Source: Magnetococcales bacterium
GTDB lineage: Bacteria > Pseudomonadota > Magnetococcia > Magnetococcales > JADGCH01
NCBI GenBank assembly: GCA_015228995.1
Contig: JADGCM010000092.1
Span: 1 to 6,857, forward strand
Direction of reading: 5' to 3'
DNA: 6,857 nt
This document shows, piece after piece, positions 1 to 6,800 of this stretch. Numbering within the stretch: position 1 is the first letter of the stretch; every line of letters starts with the position of its first letter. Below the pieces are notes generated by a model, which had not been told where the DNA came from, searched no databases, and worked only from the letters and a program-made list of their open reading frames with translations. A program made the translations under genes and the position numbers.

Positions 1-674
1 AGTGTCGGTCGTTTGCGTTGCCGTGGCAGCATGATTTCTCACAACCGAAAAATTTTGCCATCGAACAGGCTCACTACCGCTGGATCCTCAGTGTCGATTG
101 TGATGAGGAGTTGGATATAACGGGCAACGCCATTGCACTGTTGCGGCGTTGTTGTCGTTCTGTTAAGGATCCGCTGTTCTTGGTGGCTATCGATAATCTG
201 CAGGCCGATGGTGGCGTTACCCGCCATGAGGCGATGCGCTTATTTCGTAACGATCCGCGTATCCGTTTTGCCAATCCGGTTCATGAATCGGTCTGTGATG
301 CCATTTATCACCACTGGCCACGCCATCAGCCGCAGCATTCGAACATCCGGCTGATCCATCATGGCTACAGCGGTGGCGATAATCGCGCCAAGTTAGAGCG
401 CAATATGGATATCTTGCGCCGCTGGGTGGCACAGGAGCCAGACAATCTTTACGCTTGCTATAAACTCGGGATGAACCTCTATTTTCGCCAGGATCTGGCC
501 GGCAGTTTACCGTTATTGGAACGGGTCTTCAATCAGCTGGATCAGGCCCATGATCGTCATACTTACCCGTTTTTGGCCCAATTGGTGACCACCTACATCG
601 AATTGCTGCGGCAACAGCAGCACACCGAACGGATCACTGAGGTGGAGACCAGGGTCGGTCTATGGGGTCGATGA
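1..674 (+). CDS. Family 2 glycosyltransferase with TPR-like C-terminal region, 5' end missing
   Basis: The reading frame is open to the left window edge (frame starts at base 3), so this is the C-terminal part of a larger protein; the TTG at 18 is internal, not a likely start. Signs of a GT2 (GT-A fold) enzyme are a DFSQPKNFAIEQA segment followed by WILSVDCDEEL (D at 96-98 and 102-104). This is the usual pattern before the metal- and nucleotide-sugar-binding Asp box. Later come a MRLFRN...RF..PVHES stretch (about 232-291) and IHHGYS (about 354-371), both typical of the GT2 subgroup that carries tetratricopeptide repeats. The segment from about 385 to 640 (NMDILRRW, YACYKLGMNLYF, SLPLLERVF) reads as TPR-like helical pairs. 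No membrane segment is visible. By family it would transfer a sugar from a nucleotide-sugar donor to a cell-surface acceptor in the cytosol; the acceptor cannot be told. The N-terminal donor-binding part lies outside the window. Confidence 0.85.
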   Translation, partial: CRSFALPWQHDFSQPKNFAIEQAHYRWILSVDCDEELDITGNAIALLRRCCRSVKDPLFLVAIDNLQADGGVTRHEAMRLFRNDPRIRFANPVHESVCDAIYHHWPRHQPQHSNIRLIHHGYSGGDNRAKLERNMDILRRWVAQEPDNLYACYKLGMNLYFRQDLAGSLPLLERVFNQLDQAHDRHTYPFLAQLVTTYIELLRQQQHTERITEVETRVGLWGR

Positions 675-693
675 TGATCGCGATGATCTCGGT

Positions 694-2691
694 ATGATTC
701 GATTTGAGCGGGTCAGCAAAGCCTTTGGCGCTCAGGTCATTCTCTCCCAGGCGGATTGGGAGATCAATCCCGGGGAGCGTATCGGTCTGATCGGTGCCAA
801 TGGGGTGGGTAAGACCACCCTGTTGCGGCTGATCTTAGGGGAACTAGAGGCCGATGCGGGTACGATTGCCCGTCATTCCCACCAGCGTTTGGGGGTGGTA
901 CGGCAGGAGATTCTGGCCTCTGACCGCTCACTGATTGAAGAGACCTTATGCGGCCATGAGGAGTTGGTTCGACTGCGGCAGCAGCGGCAGCAACTGCGCC
1001 AGCATCTCACCGATCATAGCAGCGACCAAACGGCATTGGCTAGGTTGGGTGAGGTCGACTGCCGTCTCGAAACACTCGGTACTTACGATGCTGAGGCACG
1101 TGCCGGGGCCATTTTGCTAGGGCTGGGCTTTTCAAACGCGGCATTGACGCAACCGGTGACCACCTGTTCTGGAGGATGGCGCATGCGTCTGGCCCTGGCT
1201 CAAGCGCTATTTGCTCAGCCTGACCTGTTGCTGCTTGACGAGCCGACCAATCATCTTGATCTGGAGTCGGTCACTTGGCTTGAGTATCATTTGGCGCAAT
1301 GGCCAAAGACATTGATTCTCATCTCGCACAATCGTTCTTTTCTGGATCGCACCGTGACCACACTGATGGAGCTGGAGGCGGGGCAGTTGAGCCGTTATCC
1401 AGCTCCATTTGAACACTATGTTGCCCGCAAGGCAGAGCGATTACGGGGCTTGGTCAAAGCGGCTGCCGAGCAACAGCGGCGGATGGCGGCTCTGGAACGC
1501 TTTATTGATCGGTTTCGTGCCAAAGCCACCAAGGCACGTCAGGTGCAGAGTCGCATCAAAATGTTGGGACGTATGGAGCTGATTGAGGCCAGTGAGCCAC
1601 AGCGCCAGCCGCCTCGTATCCAGCTGCCCGTTCCGGGCCCTTGTCCACGTGAATTATGCACGTTGCACCAAGCCAGTTGCCGCTATGATGACCGCACGGT
1701 GTTGGCCAACGTCAACCTCAATCTGCTGCGTGGCGACAAAATTGGGCTGTTGGGAGTCAATGGCGCTGGCAAGAGCACCCTGTTAAAGCTCTGTGCTGGG
1801 TTGCTGACGGCTGCTAGTGGTCGGGTGATGTACGGTGCTGGCGTCCGTCCAGCTTGGTTTGCTCAACATGCCCTGGAGACACTGGTGCCACAAGATAGTG
1901 TGTTGGCGTCGGCTGAAGCGGCCCAACCCACCGCCACCCGTGCCTCGGTGCGCCAATTATTGGGCAGTTTTCTCTTCTCCGGCGATGAGGTATTTAAGTC
2001 GGTGGCGGTGTTATCGGGTGGTGAGCGGGCTCGGTTGGCACTGGTGCGCCTGTTTCTTTCAGGGGCCAATTTGCTGCTGTTGGATGAGCCAACTAACCAT
2101 CTAGATATGGAGGCGCGCACCGCCCTGACCGATGCCCTGGAGGCCTATCAAGGCACGTTTATCCTGATTTCCCATGACCGTGATTTATTGGAGAGTGTTT
2201 GCAGTCACTATTGGCTGGTGGCTGATGGCCGGGTGCAAGTTTGGGAGCAAGGGCTTGATGCCTATTTAGAACAGAGCTTGCTCCAACGCAACAACCGGGA
2301 TACGGCACCCGTCACCGCGACCAGTGGCAACCGCCGCGATTTACGTCGCCAAACGGCCGAATTGCGCGAACGGCTGGCCCGTGAAACGGCCGTTTTGCGT
2401 CAGCAACGGCAGCTGCTGGAGCAACAAATTACCCAAATGGAAAAAGAGCAGGCCCAACTGGATCAGTGGTTGGCGGCACCAGAACGCTACCAAGATAATA
2501 ACAAAGAGCTGCTGACAGCACAGTTGATCCGTCACCAACAGCTGGCGTTTGCTTTGGAACAAGCGCTGGCTAGTTGGGAACAGGTGTCACGTACCATCGA
2601 AGCGCATGAGCAGCAGACTCAAGAAGCATTGGAAGCGCTGAGCAATAGTTCGATTGTTTCCGCCAACGGTAGCCCAACGACACCGCTATAA
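694..2691 (+). CDS. yheS: ABC-F family ATP-binding protein, YheS type
   Basis: A soluble tandem ATPase with no membrane domain. ABC-F proteins bind the ribosomal E site and modulate translation; the exact role of YheS is less well defined. NBD1 has Walker A GANGVGKTT (34-42), signature SGGWRM (159-164), Walker B LLLLDEP with catalytic E183, and switch His H212. The linker carries the P-site-tRNA-interaction-type segment RFRAKATKARQVQSRIKML (about 273-291), nearly identical to what I recall of E. coli YheS. NBD2 has Walker A GVNGAGKST (354-362), signature SGGER (441-445), Walker B with E465, and H494 in SHDR. A Gln/Glu-rich coiled coil follows at about 545-645. At 665 residues it is slightly longer than E. 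coli YheS (about 637). NBD1 reads SHNR where SHDR is usual. The ATG is the only sensible start (MIRF, cf. MIVF), but it has no clear Shine-Dalgarno; it lies 19 bases after the glycosyltransferase stop, so coupling is possible. The last 73 bases overlap maf. Confidence 0.95.
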   Translation: MIRFERVSKAFGAQVILSQADWEINPGERIGLIGANGVGKTTLLRLILGELEADAGTIARHSHQRLGVVRQEILASDRSLIEETLCGHEELVRLRQQRQQLRQHLTDHSSDQTALARLGEVDCRLETLGTYDAEARAGAILLGLGFSNAALTQPVTTCSGGWRMRLALAQALFAQPDLLLLDEPTNHLDLESVTWLEYHLAQWPKTLILISHNRSFLDRTVTTLMELEAGQLSRYPAPFEHYVARKAERLRGLVKAAAEQQRRMAALERFIDRFRAKATKARQVQSRIKMLGRMELIEASEPQRQPPRIQLPVPGPCPRELCTLHQASCRYDDRTVLANVNLNLLRGDKIGLLGVNGAGKSTLLKLCAGLLTAASGRVMYGAGVRPAWFAQHALETLVPQDSVLASAEAAQPTATRASVRQLLGSFLFSGDEVFKSVAVLSGGERARLALVRLFLSGANLLLLDEPTNHLDMEARTALTDALEAYQGTFILISHDRDLLESVCSHYWLVADGRVQVWEQGLDAYLEQSLLQRNNRDTAPVTATSGNRRDLRRQTAELRERLARETAVLRQQRQLLEQQITQMEKEQAQLDQWLAAPERYQDNNKELLTAQLIRHQQLAFALEQALASWEQVSRTIEAHEQQTQEALEALSNSSIVSANGSPTTPL

Positions 2692-3284
2692 GAGCCATGC
2701 AGTTGCGTCACAAAGCAGGCGGCTAGGCCCTGAATGGCATAAGCCCCCGCCTTATCAAGTGGTTCGCCAGAGGCGACATAAGCCGTGATTTCGTCTGCTG
2801 AGAGGCTTTTTATGCAGACGTGCGACACCACCAAACGTTGCCAGCAAGTGGTTCGGTCGCGGCGGCGAACTGCAACTGCCGTCATGACCAAATGCCAACG
2901 ACCAGAAAGCTGTTGCAACATGGCGGTTGCTTGTTGAGGACTGGTGGGTTTGCCGAATATTTGATCCTCCACCACCACTACAGTATCGGCGCCAATGACG
3001 AGATCTTTTGGGGATCCGTTTGGTTGTAGCGTAAACAAGCGGCTGGCTTTGTTCTCAGCCATGCGATTGACGAAAGCGGTGATCGATTCCCCTGGTTGGC
3101 GGCTTTCGTCGATGTCAGTGGCCATCACCATTGGTTCGATACCAATTTGACGCAGCAGCTCCAGTCGTCGTGGCGATGCCGATGCCAAGAAAAGCGGTTG
3201 ATTGAGCCAGCGATGGTGATGCCACACCGGCTTTTCTCCTGGATGGGGGGAATCGTTATGTGCTAAAGTGTCCGCTGGTACCAT
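2619..3284 (-). CDS. maf: Maf family nucleoside triphosphate pyrophosphatase, dTTP/UTP type (YhdE-like)
   Basis: A cytosolic enzyme that hydrolyses dTTP, UTP and modified pyrimidine triphosphates to the monophosphate and diphosphate; it is thought to clean the nucleotide pool and has been linked to septum inhibition. Motifs in order: LFLASASPRR (31-40), GADTVVV with catalytic-type D100, FGKP with K112, MLQQLSG (122-128), EPLDKAGAYAIQG (174-186) and GSYSGVVGLPLAET (197-210). EPLDKAGAY.IQG with GSY..VVGLPL is the pattern of the MafA/YhdE branch rather than the YceF branch. The ATG at 3284 gives 221 residues, with about 30 before the conserved core, which is longer than YhdE (about 197). A GTG at 3227 (residue 20) with AGGAG 8 bases upstream would give 202 residues. 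I kept the ATG because GGAGGT lies 7 bases before it. The gene diverges from ispB and its 3' end overlaps the ABC-F gene. A stretch HHHRW in the N-terminal extension is unexplained. Confidence 0.93.
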   Translation of the reverse strand: MVPADTLAHNDSPHPGEKPVWHHHRWLNQPLFLASASPRRLELLRQIGIEPMVMATDIDESRQPGESITAFVNRMAENKASRLFTLQPNGSPKDLVIGADTVVVVEDQIFGKPTSPQQATAMLQQLSGRWHLVMTAVAVRRRDRTTCWQRLVVSHVCIKSLSADEITAYVASGEPLDKAGAYAIQGLAACFVTQLHGSYSGVVGLPLAETIELLLSASNAS

Positions 3285-3291
3285 AAATTTA

Positions 3292-3297
3292 ACCTCC
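3292..3297 (-). promoter_or_regulatory. Ribosome binding site for the long start of maf
   Basis: On the minus strand the sequence reads GGAGGT, then 7 bases, then the ATG ending at 3284. This is a near-perfect Shine-Dalgarno match at normal spacing, and it is the main reason for choosing the longer Maf protein. It sits inside the 29-base gap shared with the divergent ispB. A second match, AGGAG (3236-3240), precedes the in-frame GTG at 3227. Confidence 0.7.
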
Positions 3298-3313
3298 GGT
3301 AATCGGATTTGTT

Positions 3314-4321
3314 ATGATTTCGACATCGTCATCTGTGCTCGAACGACTGCAGGCGCTGATTGGTCCCGACCTTGAGTTGACCAATGAACTCATTACGCGT
3401 CACCTGAATGCCGAAGTGGAGCTTATACCGACACTGGGAACCCATTTGATCAGCAGTGGCGGTAAGCGACTAAGGCCGATATTGTTACTGATTGCCGCCA
3501 AAATGTGTGGTTATCGCGGCCAACATCACGCCTTGTTGGCGGCGGTCGTTGAGTTTATCCATACCGCCACCTTGCTGCACGACGATGTCATTGATCGTTC
3601 CAGTACCCGTCGTGGTCAAGCCACCGCCAACGCCCTATGGGGAGATAAGGCCCCCATTCTGGTGGGAGATTTCCTCTTCTCGCGCGCCTTTCAGTTGTTG
3701 GTAGGACACGGCGATCTGCATGTGTTACAGATTGTTGCCGATACCTGTGCCATCATCTCCGAGGGGGAGGTGTTGCAGTTGGTGATCAGCGCTAACCTAG
3801 AGACCACCGAAGAGCAATACATGCGGGTGGTCTCCAGCAAAACCGCTTCACTGTTTTCCGCAGCGGCCCAGCTGGGAGCCGTCATCAGTCGCAGACCGGC
3901 TGCGGAAGAGCAAGGGCTGGCGCGCTATGGCCTGCTCTTAGGTACCGCCTACCAGATGGTAGACGATGCCCTTGATTATGCTACCACCCGCGAGGCGCTC
4001 GGCAAGAGCATCGGCGACGACTTCCAGGAAGGAAAAATCACCCTGCCGTTGATCCACGCTTACCAGCATGGCAGTGACGAGGAGCGTCGGTTTTGGCGCC
4101 ATAACATTGAGCAGAACAGCAACGAAGGCCAACAGAAGACAGAAGGCGGCTTAGCGCGTGCTATTGAGTTGATCCGCAACCGTGGCTCGCTCGACTATGC
4201 CATGGGCCGTGCCAGAGAGCTGGCGCAACAAGCGCAACAGGCACTCCAGCCCTTTCCAGATTCACCAGAAAAAGAATCGTTGTTGCTACTGGCTGACTTT
4301 GCCGTCGAGCGCAGCTATTAG
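3314..4321 (+). CDS. ispB: Polyprenyl (octaprenyl-type) diphosphate synthase
   Basis: A trans-type prenyltransferase that extends farnesyl diphosphate with isopentenyl diphosphate to make the side-chain precursor of ubiquinone or menaquinone. It shows GGKRLRP (49-55), the first Asp-rich motif LLHDDVID (D90, D91, D94), RRGQATAN just after it, EGEVLQL near the middle, a conserved SSKTASLFSAAAQ, and the second motif YQMVDDALDYA (D217, D218, D221) followed by GKSIGDDFQEGKITLPL. Ala and Thr at positions -5 and -4 before the first Asp motif are small, which fits a long-chain product; exact chain length cannot be read from sequence. Length is 335 residues against about 323 in E. coli, with extra polar residues around 275-285 (EQNSNEGQQKTEGG). 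It starts 29 bases from the divergent maf. Only a weak GGA precedes the ATG by 6 bases. The last 36 bases overlap trpC on the other strand. Confidence 0.95.
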   Translation: MISTSSSVLERLQALIGPDLELTNELITRHLNAEVELIPTLGTHLISSGGKRLRPILLLIAAKMCGYRGQHHALLAAVVEFIHTATLLHDDVIDRSSTRRGQATANALWGDKAPILVGDFLFSRAFQLLVGHGDLHVLQIVADTCAIISEGEVLQLVISANLETTEEQYMRVVSSKTASLFSAAAQLGAVISRRPAAEEQGLARYGLLLGTAYQMVDDALDYATTREALGKSIGDDFQEGKITLPLIHAYQHGSDEERRFWRHNIEQNSNEGQQKTEGGLARAIELIRNRGSLDYAMGRARELAQQAQQALQPFPDSPEKESLLLLADFAVERSY

Positions 4322-5113
4322 TTCCGCTAGCGTCTCACCTGGGTCGGCATGGCGCATAAAGGTCTCGCCGATGAGGAAGGCGTGTAGCCCACAGCCCTGC
4401 AGGCGGCGGATATCGTCGGCGTTGTGAATGCCACTTTCGGCGACCAATAAGCGATCAGCGCTGGCCCGCCCGGCAAGACGTTCCGAGGTGGCCAATGTGG
4501 TCTCAAAGGTGCGCAAGTTGCGGTTATTAATACCGATCAGTGGCGAAGAGAGCCGGTGAGCGTCGTCAAGCTCGGCTTCGTCATGCACCTCTATCAGCAC
4601 ACTCAGCCCGAGCTCGTGTGCCGTTGCTTCCAACTCGGCCGCTTGATGATGCGACAGTACCGCTAAAATCAACAAAATGGCGTCAGCCCCCAAGGCGCGT
4701 GTCTCAATGACCTGATAAGGATCATAGATAAACTCTTTGCGTAACAACGGTAGGGTGACACAATCACGCACCTGAACCAGAAAAGCATCTTCACCCTGAA
4801 AAAAATCATGGTCGGTCAGACAGGAGAGGCAGGCAGCACCGTGATCGGCATAGCTGCGGGCGATACGGCCAGCATCAAAGGGGGTATGGGTGTGAATCAG
4901 TCCCTTGGAGGGGGAAGCCCGTTTGATTTCAGCGATAATGGCCGGCTGCTGTTGGGTCACAATGGCCGATAATGTCTGATAAAAAGGTTGTGGTGCGGCC
5001 TGTTGCTGTGCCCGGCGTAACAAGGTGGCCTCGGAGGTATGCTGACGTCGTTCCGCCACCTCTTCGCGTTTACGAGTCATGATGCGATCAAGAATGGTGC
5101 TGCTGGAACTCAT
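4286..5113 (-). CDS. trpC: Indole-3-glycerol-phosphate synthase
   Basis: Converts carboxyphenylamino-deoxyribulose 5-phosphate to indole-3-glycerol phosphate in tryptophan synthesis; cytosolic. At 275 residues it is a single-domain (beta/alpha)8 barrel with no fused TrpF, unlike the enterobacterial TrpC-TrpF fusion. Visible family motifs are AEIKRASPSKG (E62, K64, S67-P68-S69), SCLTDHDFFQG (97-107), LLRKEFIYDPYQV with general acid-type K126, GADAILLI (142-149), VLIEVHDEAE with E175, IGINNRNL (193-200), AESGI (225-229) and FLIGE (246-250, phosphate-binding end of the barrel). All expected catalytic positions appear intact. It is the last gene of the trpG-trpD-trpC run; its ATG overlaps the trpD stop as ATGA, so translational coupling is likely and no strong separate Shine-Dalgarno is seen. 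Its 3' end overlaps ispB by 36 bases in the opposite direction, and no terminator hairpin is visible there. Confidence 0.97.
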   Translation of the reverse strand: MSSSSTILDRIMTRKREEVAERRQHTSEATLLRRAQQQAAPQPFYQTLSAIVTQQQPAIIAEIKRASPSKGLIHTHTPFDAGRIARSYADHGAACLSCLTDHDFFQGEDAFLVQVRDCVTLPLLRKEFIYDPYQVIETRALGADAILLILAVLSHHQAAELEATAHELGLSVLIEVHDEAELDDAHRLSSPLIGINNRNLRTFETTLATSERLAGRASADRLLVAESGIHNADDIRRLQGCGLHAFLIGETFMRHADPGETLAELIAALDGKVSQ

Positions 5114-6177
5114 GGCGATTCGCTAACCTTCACCTGCTCGGCTGGATGAGTAGAATAATAACGCAAAGCGTTCAGTTTCTCGCGTGCTTGACCACTGGCA
5201 ATGGCCTCCCGTGCCAAGGCGATGCCGTCGGCGATGGTGGCGGCACGGCCGCTGATATAGAGGGCTGCGCCGGCGTTGAGCAAGACGATGTCCCGTTCTG
5301 GGCCCGGCTTGTTATCCAACACGCGATTGATAGCAATGGTGTTTTCGATGACACTGCTGGTGGCGAGACTGGCAGCAGTAGCGCGTTCCAGTCCGAACTG
5401 TTCCGGTGTCAGTGTGCTACGGCTGACGTGGCCATCGGCGTGTAATTCGGCAACTTGGGTGGCCGATGTGGTGGTGATTTCATCCATGCCATCGTCCCCA
5501 TGTACTACCAAAGCGCGCCGCGACCCAAGACGTCCGAGTACTTGTGCCAGTGGCTCCACCCAAGCGGCATCGAAGACCCCGATCAGCTGGCAGCTGGCCC
5601 CAGCCGGATTGGTCAACGGTCCTAATAAATTAAATAGCGTCCGGATACCCAGTTCACGTCGTGGACCAATGGCGTGGCGCATAGCCCGATGGTAGTGGGG
5701 GGCATAGAGAAAACCGATACCGGCCTGATGGAGACAATGGCTCATGGTATTGAGATCGGCCTCAATGTTGACGCCGATGGCGTTGAGTAGATCGGCCGAG
5801 CCGCAATGGGACGAGACCCCGTGGTTGCCATGTTTGGCGACGGTAATACCACAAGAGGCCACCACAAAGGCGGCGGTGGTGGAGATATTGAAGGTATTGA
5901 GGCCATCGCCTCCGGTGCCACACGTATCAAGGACAGTGGTGGAGGCGGGTAGGGAGAGGGTGGTCGCTTGGGCGCGCATCGCTTGGGCCGATCCGGTGAT
6001 TTCATCCACCGTCTCTCCCTTCATCCGCAGGGCGACCAGATAAGCGCCAATCTGAGCCGGTGTGACCGTGCCGGTCATGATCTGCTCCATGATTGATCGT
6101 GCCTCTTCTTGGGACAGAGGATTGCGGTTGATCAGCTTCGATAGCGCTTGGTTGATCGAGATGCTAGGAGTTGTCAT
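5110..6177 (-). CDS. trpD: Anthranilate phosphoribosyltransferase
   Basis: Transfers the phosphoribosyl group of PRPP to anthranilate, the second dedicated step to tryptophan; cytosolic, usually a homodimer. Family motifs are DTCGTGGD (84-91, PRPP loop), NTFNIST (94-100), KHGN (115-118), HYHRAMRHAIGPRRELGIRT (161-180), FNLLGPLTNP (182-191) and VHGDDGMDEI (215-224) with metal-binding D222-E223. It is a stand-alone enzyme of 355 residues, with no glutaminase domain fused to it; TrpG is separate. The loop after KHGN reads HGVSSHCGSAD where most homologues have NR at 118-119 and a K/R-S-G pattern at 124-126, so R119 is replaced by His; this is discussed as a finding. The ATG is preceded by AAGG 4 bases upstream. 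It follows trpG after 30 bases and overlaps trpC by 4 bases, as expected for one operon. Confidence 0.97.
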   Translation of the reverse strand: MTTPSISINQALSKLINRNPLSQEEARSIMEQIMTGTVTPAQIGAYLVALRMKGETVDEITGSAQAMRAQATTLSLPASTTVLDTCGTGGDGLNTFNISTTAAFVVASCGITVAKHGNHGVSSHCGSADLLNAIGVNIEADLNTMSHCLHQAGIGFLYAPHYHRAMRHAIGPRRELGIRTLFNLLGPLTNPAGASCQLIGVFDAAWVEPLAQVLGRLGSRRALVVHGDDGMDEITTTSATQVAELHADGHVSRSTLTPEQFGLERATAASLATSSVIENTIAINRVLDNKPGPERDIVLLNAGAALYISGRAATIADGIALAREAIASGQAREKLNALRYYSTHPAEQVKVSESP

Positions 6178-6207
6178 CTTGCCTTATCCCTCAATTTCTC
6201 TCAATTT
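6178..6207 (-). repeat. AT-rich trpG-trpD spacer with an 8-base direct repeat
   Basis: The 30-base spacer contains CTCAATTT twice on the plus strand (6190-6197 and 6200-6207), starting 10 bases apart, about one helical turn. On the coding strand this reads AAATTGAG twice, with the second copy leading into GGGATAAGG ahead of the trpD start. It is AT-rich unlike the flanking genes. No hairpin is seen. It may help ribosome loading at trpD or be chance. Confidence 0.4.
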
Positions 6208-6771
6208 TTAATTTTTTAAGAAGTTGGCCAGCAGGGCATGGCCACACTCGGTCAGGATTGATTCAGGGTGAAACTGCACCCCTTCGATGGCTAGGCTATG
6301 GTGACGCAACCCCATGATCAATCCCTCTTCGGTCCAGGCCGTCACCGACAAACAGGCCGGTAATGTATCCCGTGCTACGATTAAGGAGTGGTAACGGGTG
6401 GCGGCAAAGGGTTGTGGCAATCCGTGAAAGACACCATCACCCTGGTGGTAGATAGCCGATGTTTTGCCGTGCATGACTTGGGGCGCCCGCACCACCTGGC
6501 CGCCGAAGGCTTGGCCAATGGCCTGATGACCCAAGCAAACCCCAAGAATCGGGATCCGACCGGCAAAATGTTGGATAACTGCTAGGGTAATACCGGCTTG
6601 ATCCGGCGCACAGGGGCCAGGTGACAGGACGATATGATTCGGTTGGAGCTGCTCAATGGCTGATAAATCGATGGCGTCGTTGCGGAACACCGCCACTTCT
6701 ACTCCCAACTCGCCAAAATATTGTACCAAGTTATAGGTAAATGAATCATAGTTATCGATCATCAGCAGCAC
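6208..6771 (-). CDS. trpG: Glutamine amidotransferase subunit of anthranilate synthase (TrpG/PabA type)
   Basis: Class I glutaminase that releases ammonia from glutamine for anthranilate synthase component I; such subunits often also serve aminodeoxychorismate synthase in folate synthesis. Counting from the GTG at 6771, the protein has 187 residues, the same as E. coli PabA, with LMIDNYDSFTYNL (3-15), SPGPC..DQAG (50-60), GVCLGHQ with nucleophile C79, HGKTS (101-105), and FHPES with H168 and E170 completing the triad. The open frame continues upstream to another GTG at 6825 and beyond, but those codons run through the palindromic repeat and are not family-like. An AGGAG 10 bases before the GTG supports the shorter start. 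An ATG three codons inside (6762) would remove the conserved first strand's start. TrpG and PabA cannot be separated by sequence alone; the trpDC neighbours favour TrpG. No trpE is visible. Confidence 0.95.
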   Translation of the reverse strand: MLLMIDNYDSFTYNLVQYFGELGVEVAVFRNDAIDLSAIEQLQPNHIVLSPGPCAPDQAGITLAVIQHFAGRIPILGVCLGHQAIGQAFGGQVVRAPQVMHGKTSAIYHQGDGVFHGLPQPFAATRYHSLIVARDTLPACLSVTAWTEEGLIMGLRHHSLAIEGVQFHPESILTECGHALLANFLKN

Positions 6772-6781
6772 GGCGCATGAA

Positions 6782-6786
6782 CTCCT
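6782..6786 (-). promoter_or_regulatory. Ribosome binding site deciding the GTG start of trpG
   Basis: AGGAG on the minus strand lies 10 bases before the GTG at 6771. It is only 3 bases before an out-of-frame ATG (6778) and 19 bases before the in-frame ATG at 6762, so neither of those has usable spacing. This favours the 187-residue TrpG. Confidence 0.6.
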
Positions 6787-6800
6787 GATTGGGTTCGACT

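Noticed and set aside
1835..2120. Overlapping open frames of 85-89 codons within the ABC-F gene
   Set aside because: Both lie inside NBD2 coding sequence and show Cys/Trp- or Arg/Ser-rich translations typical of out-of-frame reading.
2384..2395. 12-base perfect palindrome AAACGGCCGTTT inside the ABC-F gene
   Set aside because: It lies in the coiled-coil coding part with ordinary codons; there is only one full copy, and a palindrome of this size can arise by chance.
3254..3269. Possible extended -10 element TGCTAAAGT for ispB
   Set aside because: There is no matching -35 at about 17 bases and the hexamer match is weak; it also lies in maf coding sequence. Not strong enough to list.
5276..5695. 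139-codon open frame on the plus strand inside trpD
   Set aside because: It is antisense to a clear trpD with intact motifs, has no recognisable domain, and looks like a composition-driven shadow frame.
6757..6778. Short ATG frame of 8 codons before TrpG as a leader peptide
   Set aside because: It contains no Trp codons, its start is only 3 bases from the AGGAG, and no attenuator hairpins follow; it overlaps the trpG start by chance.
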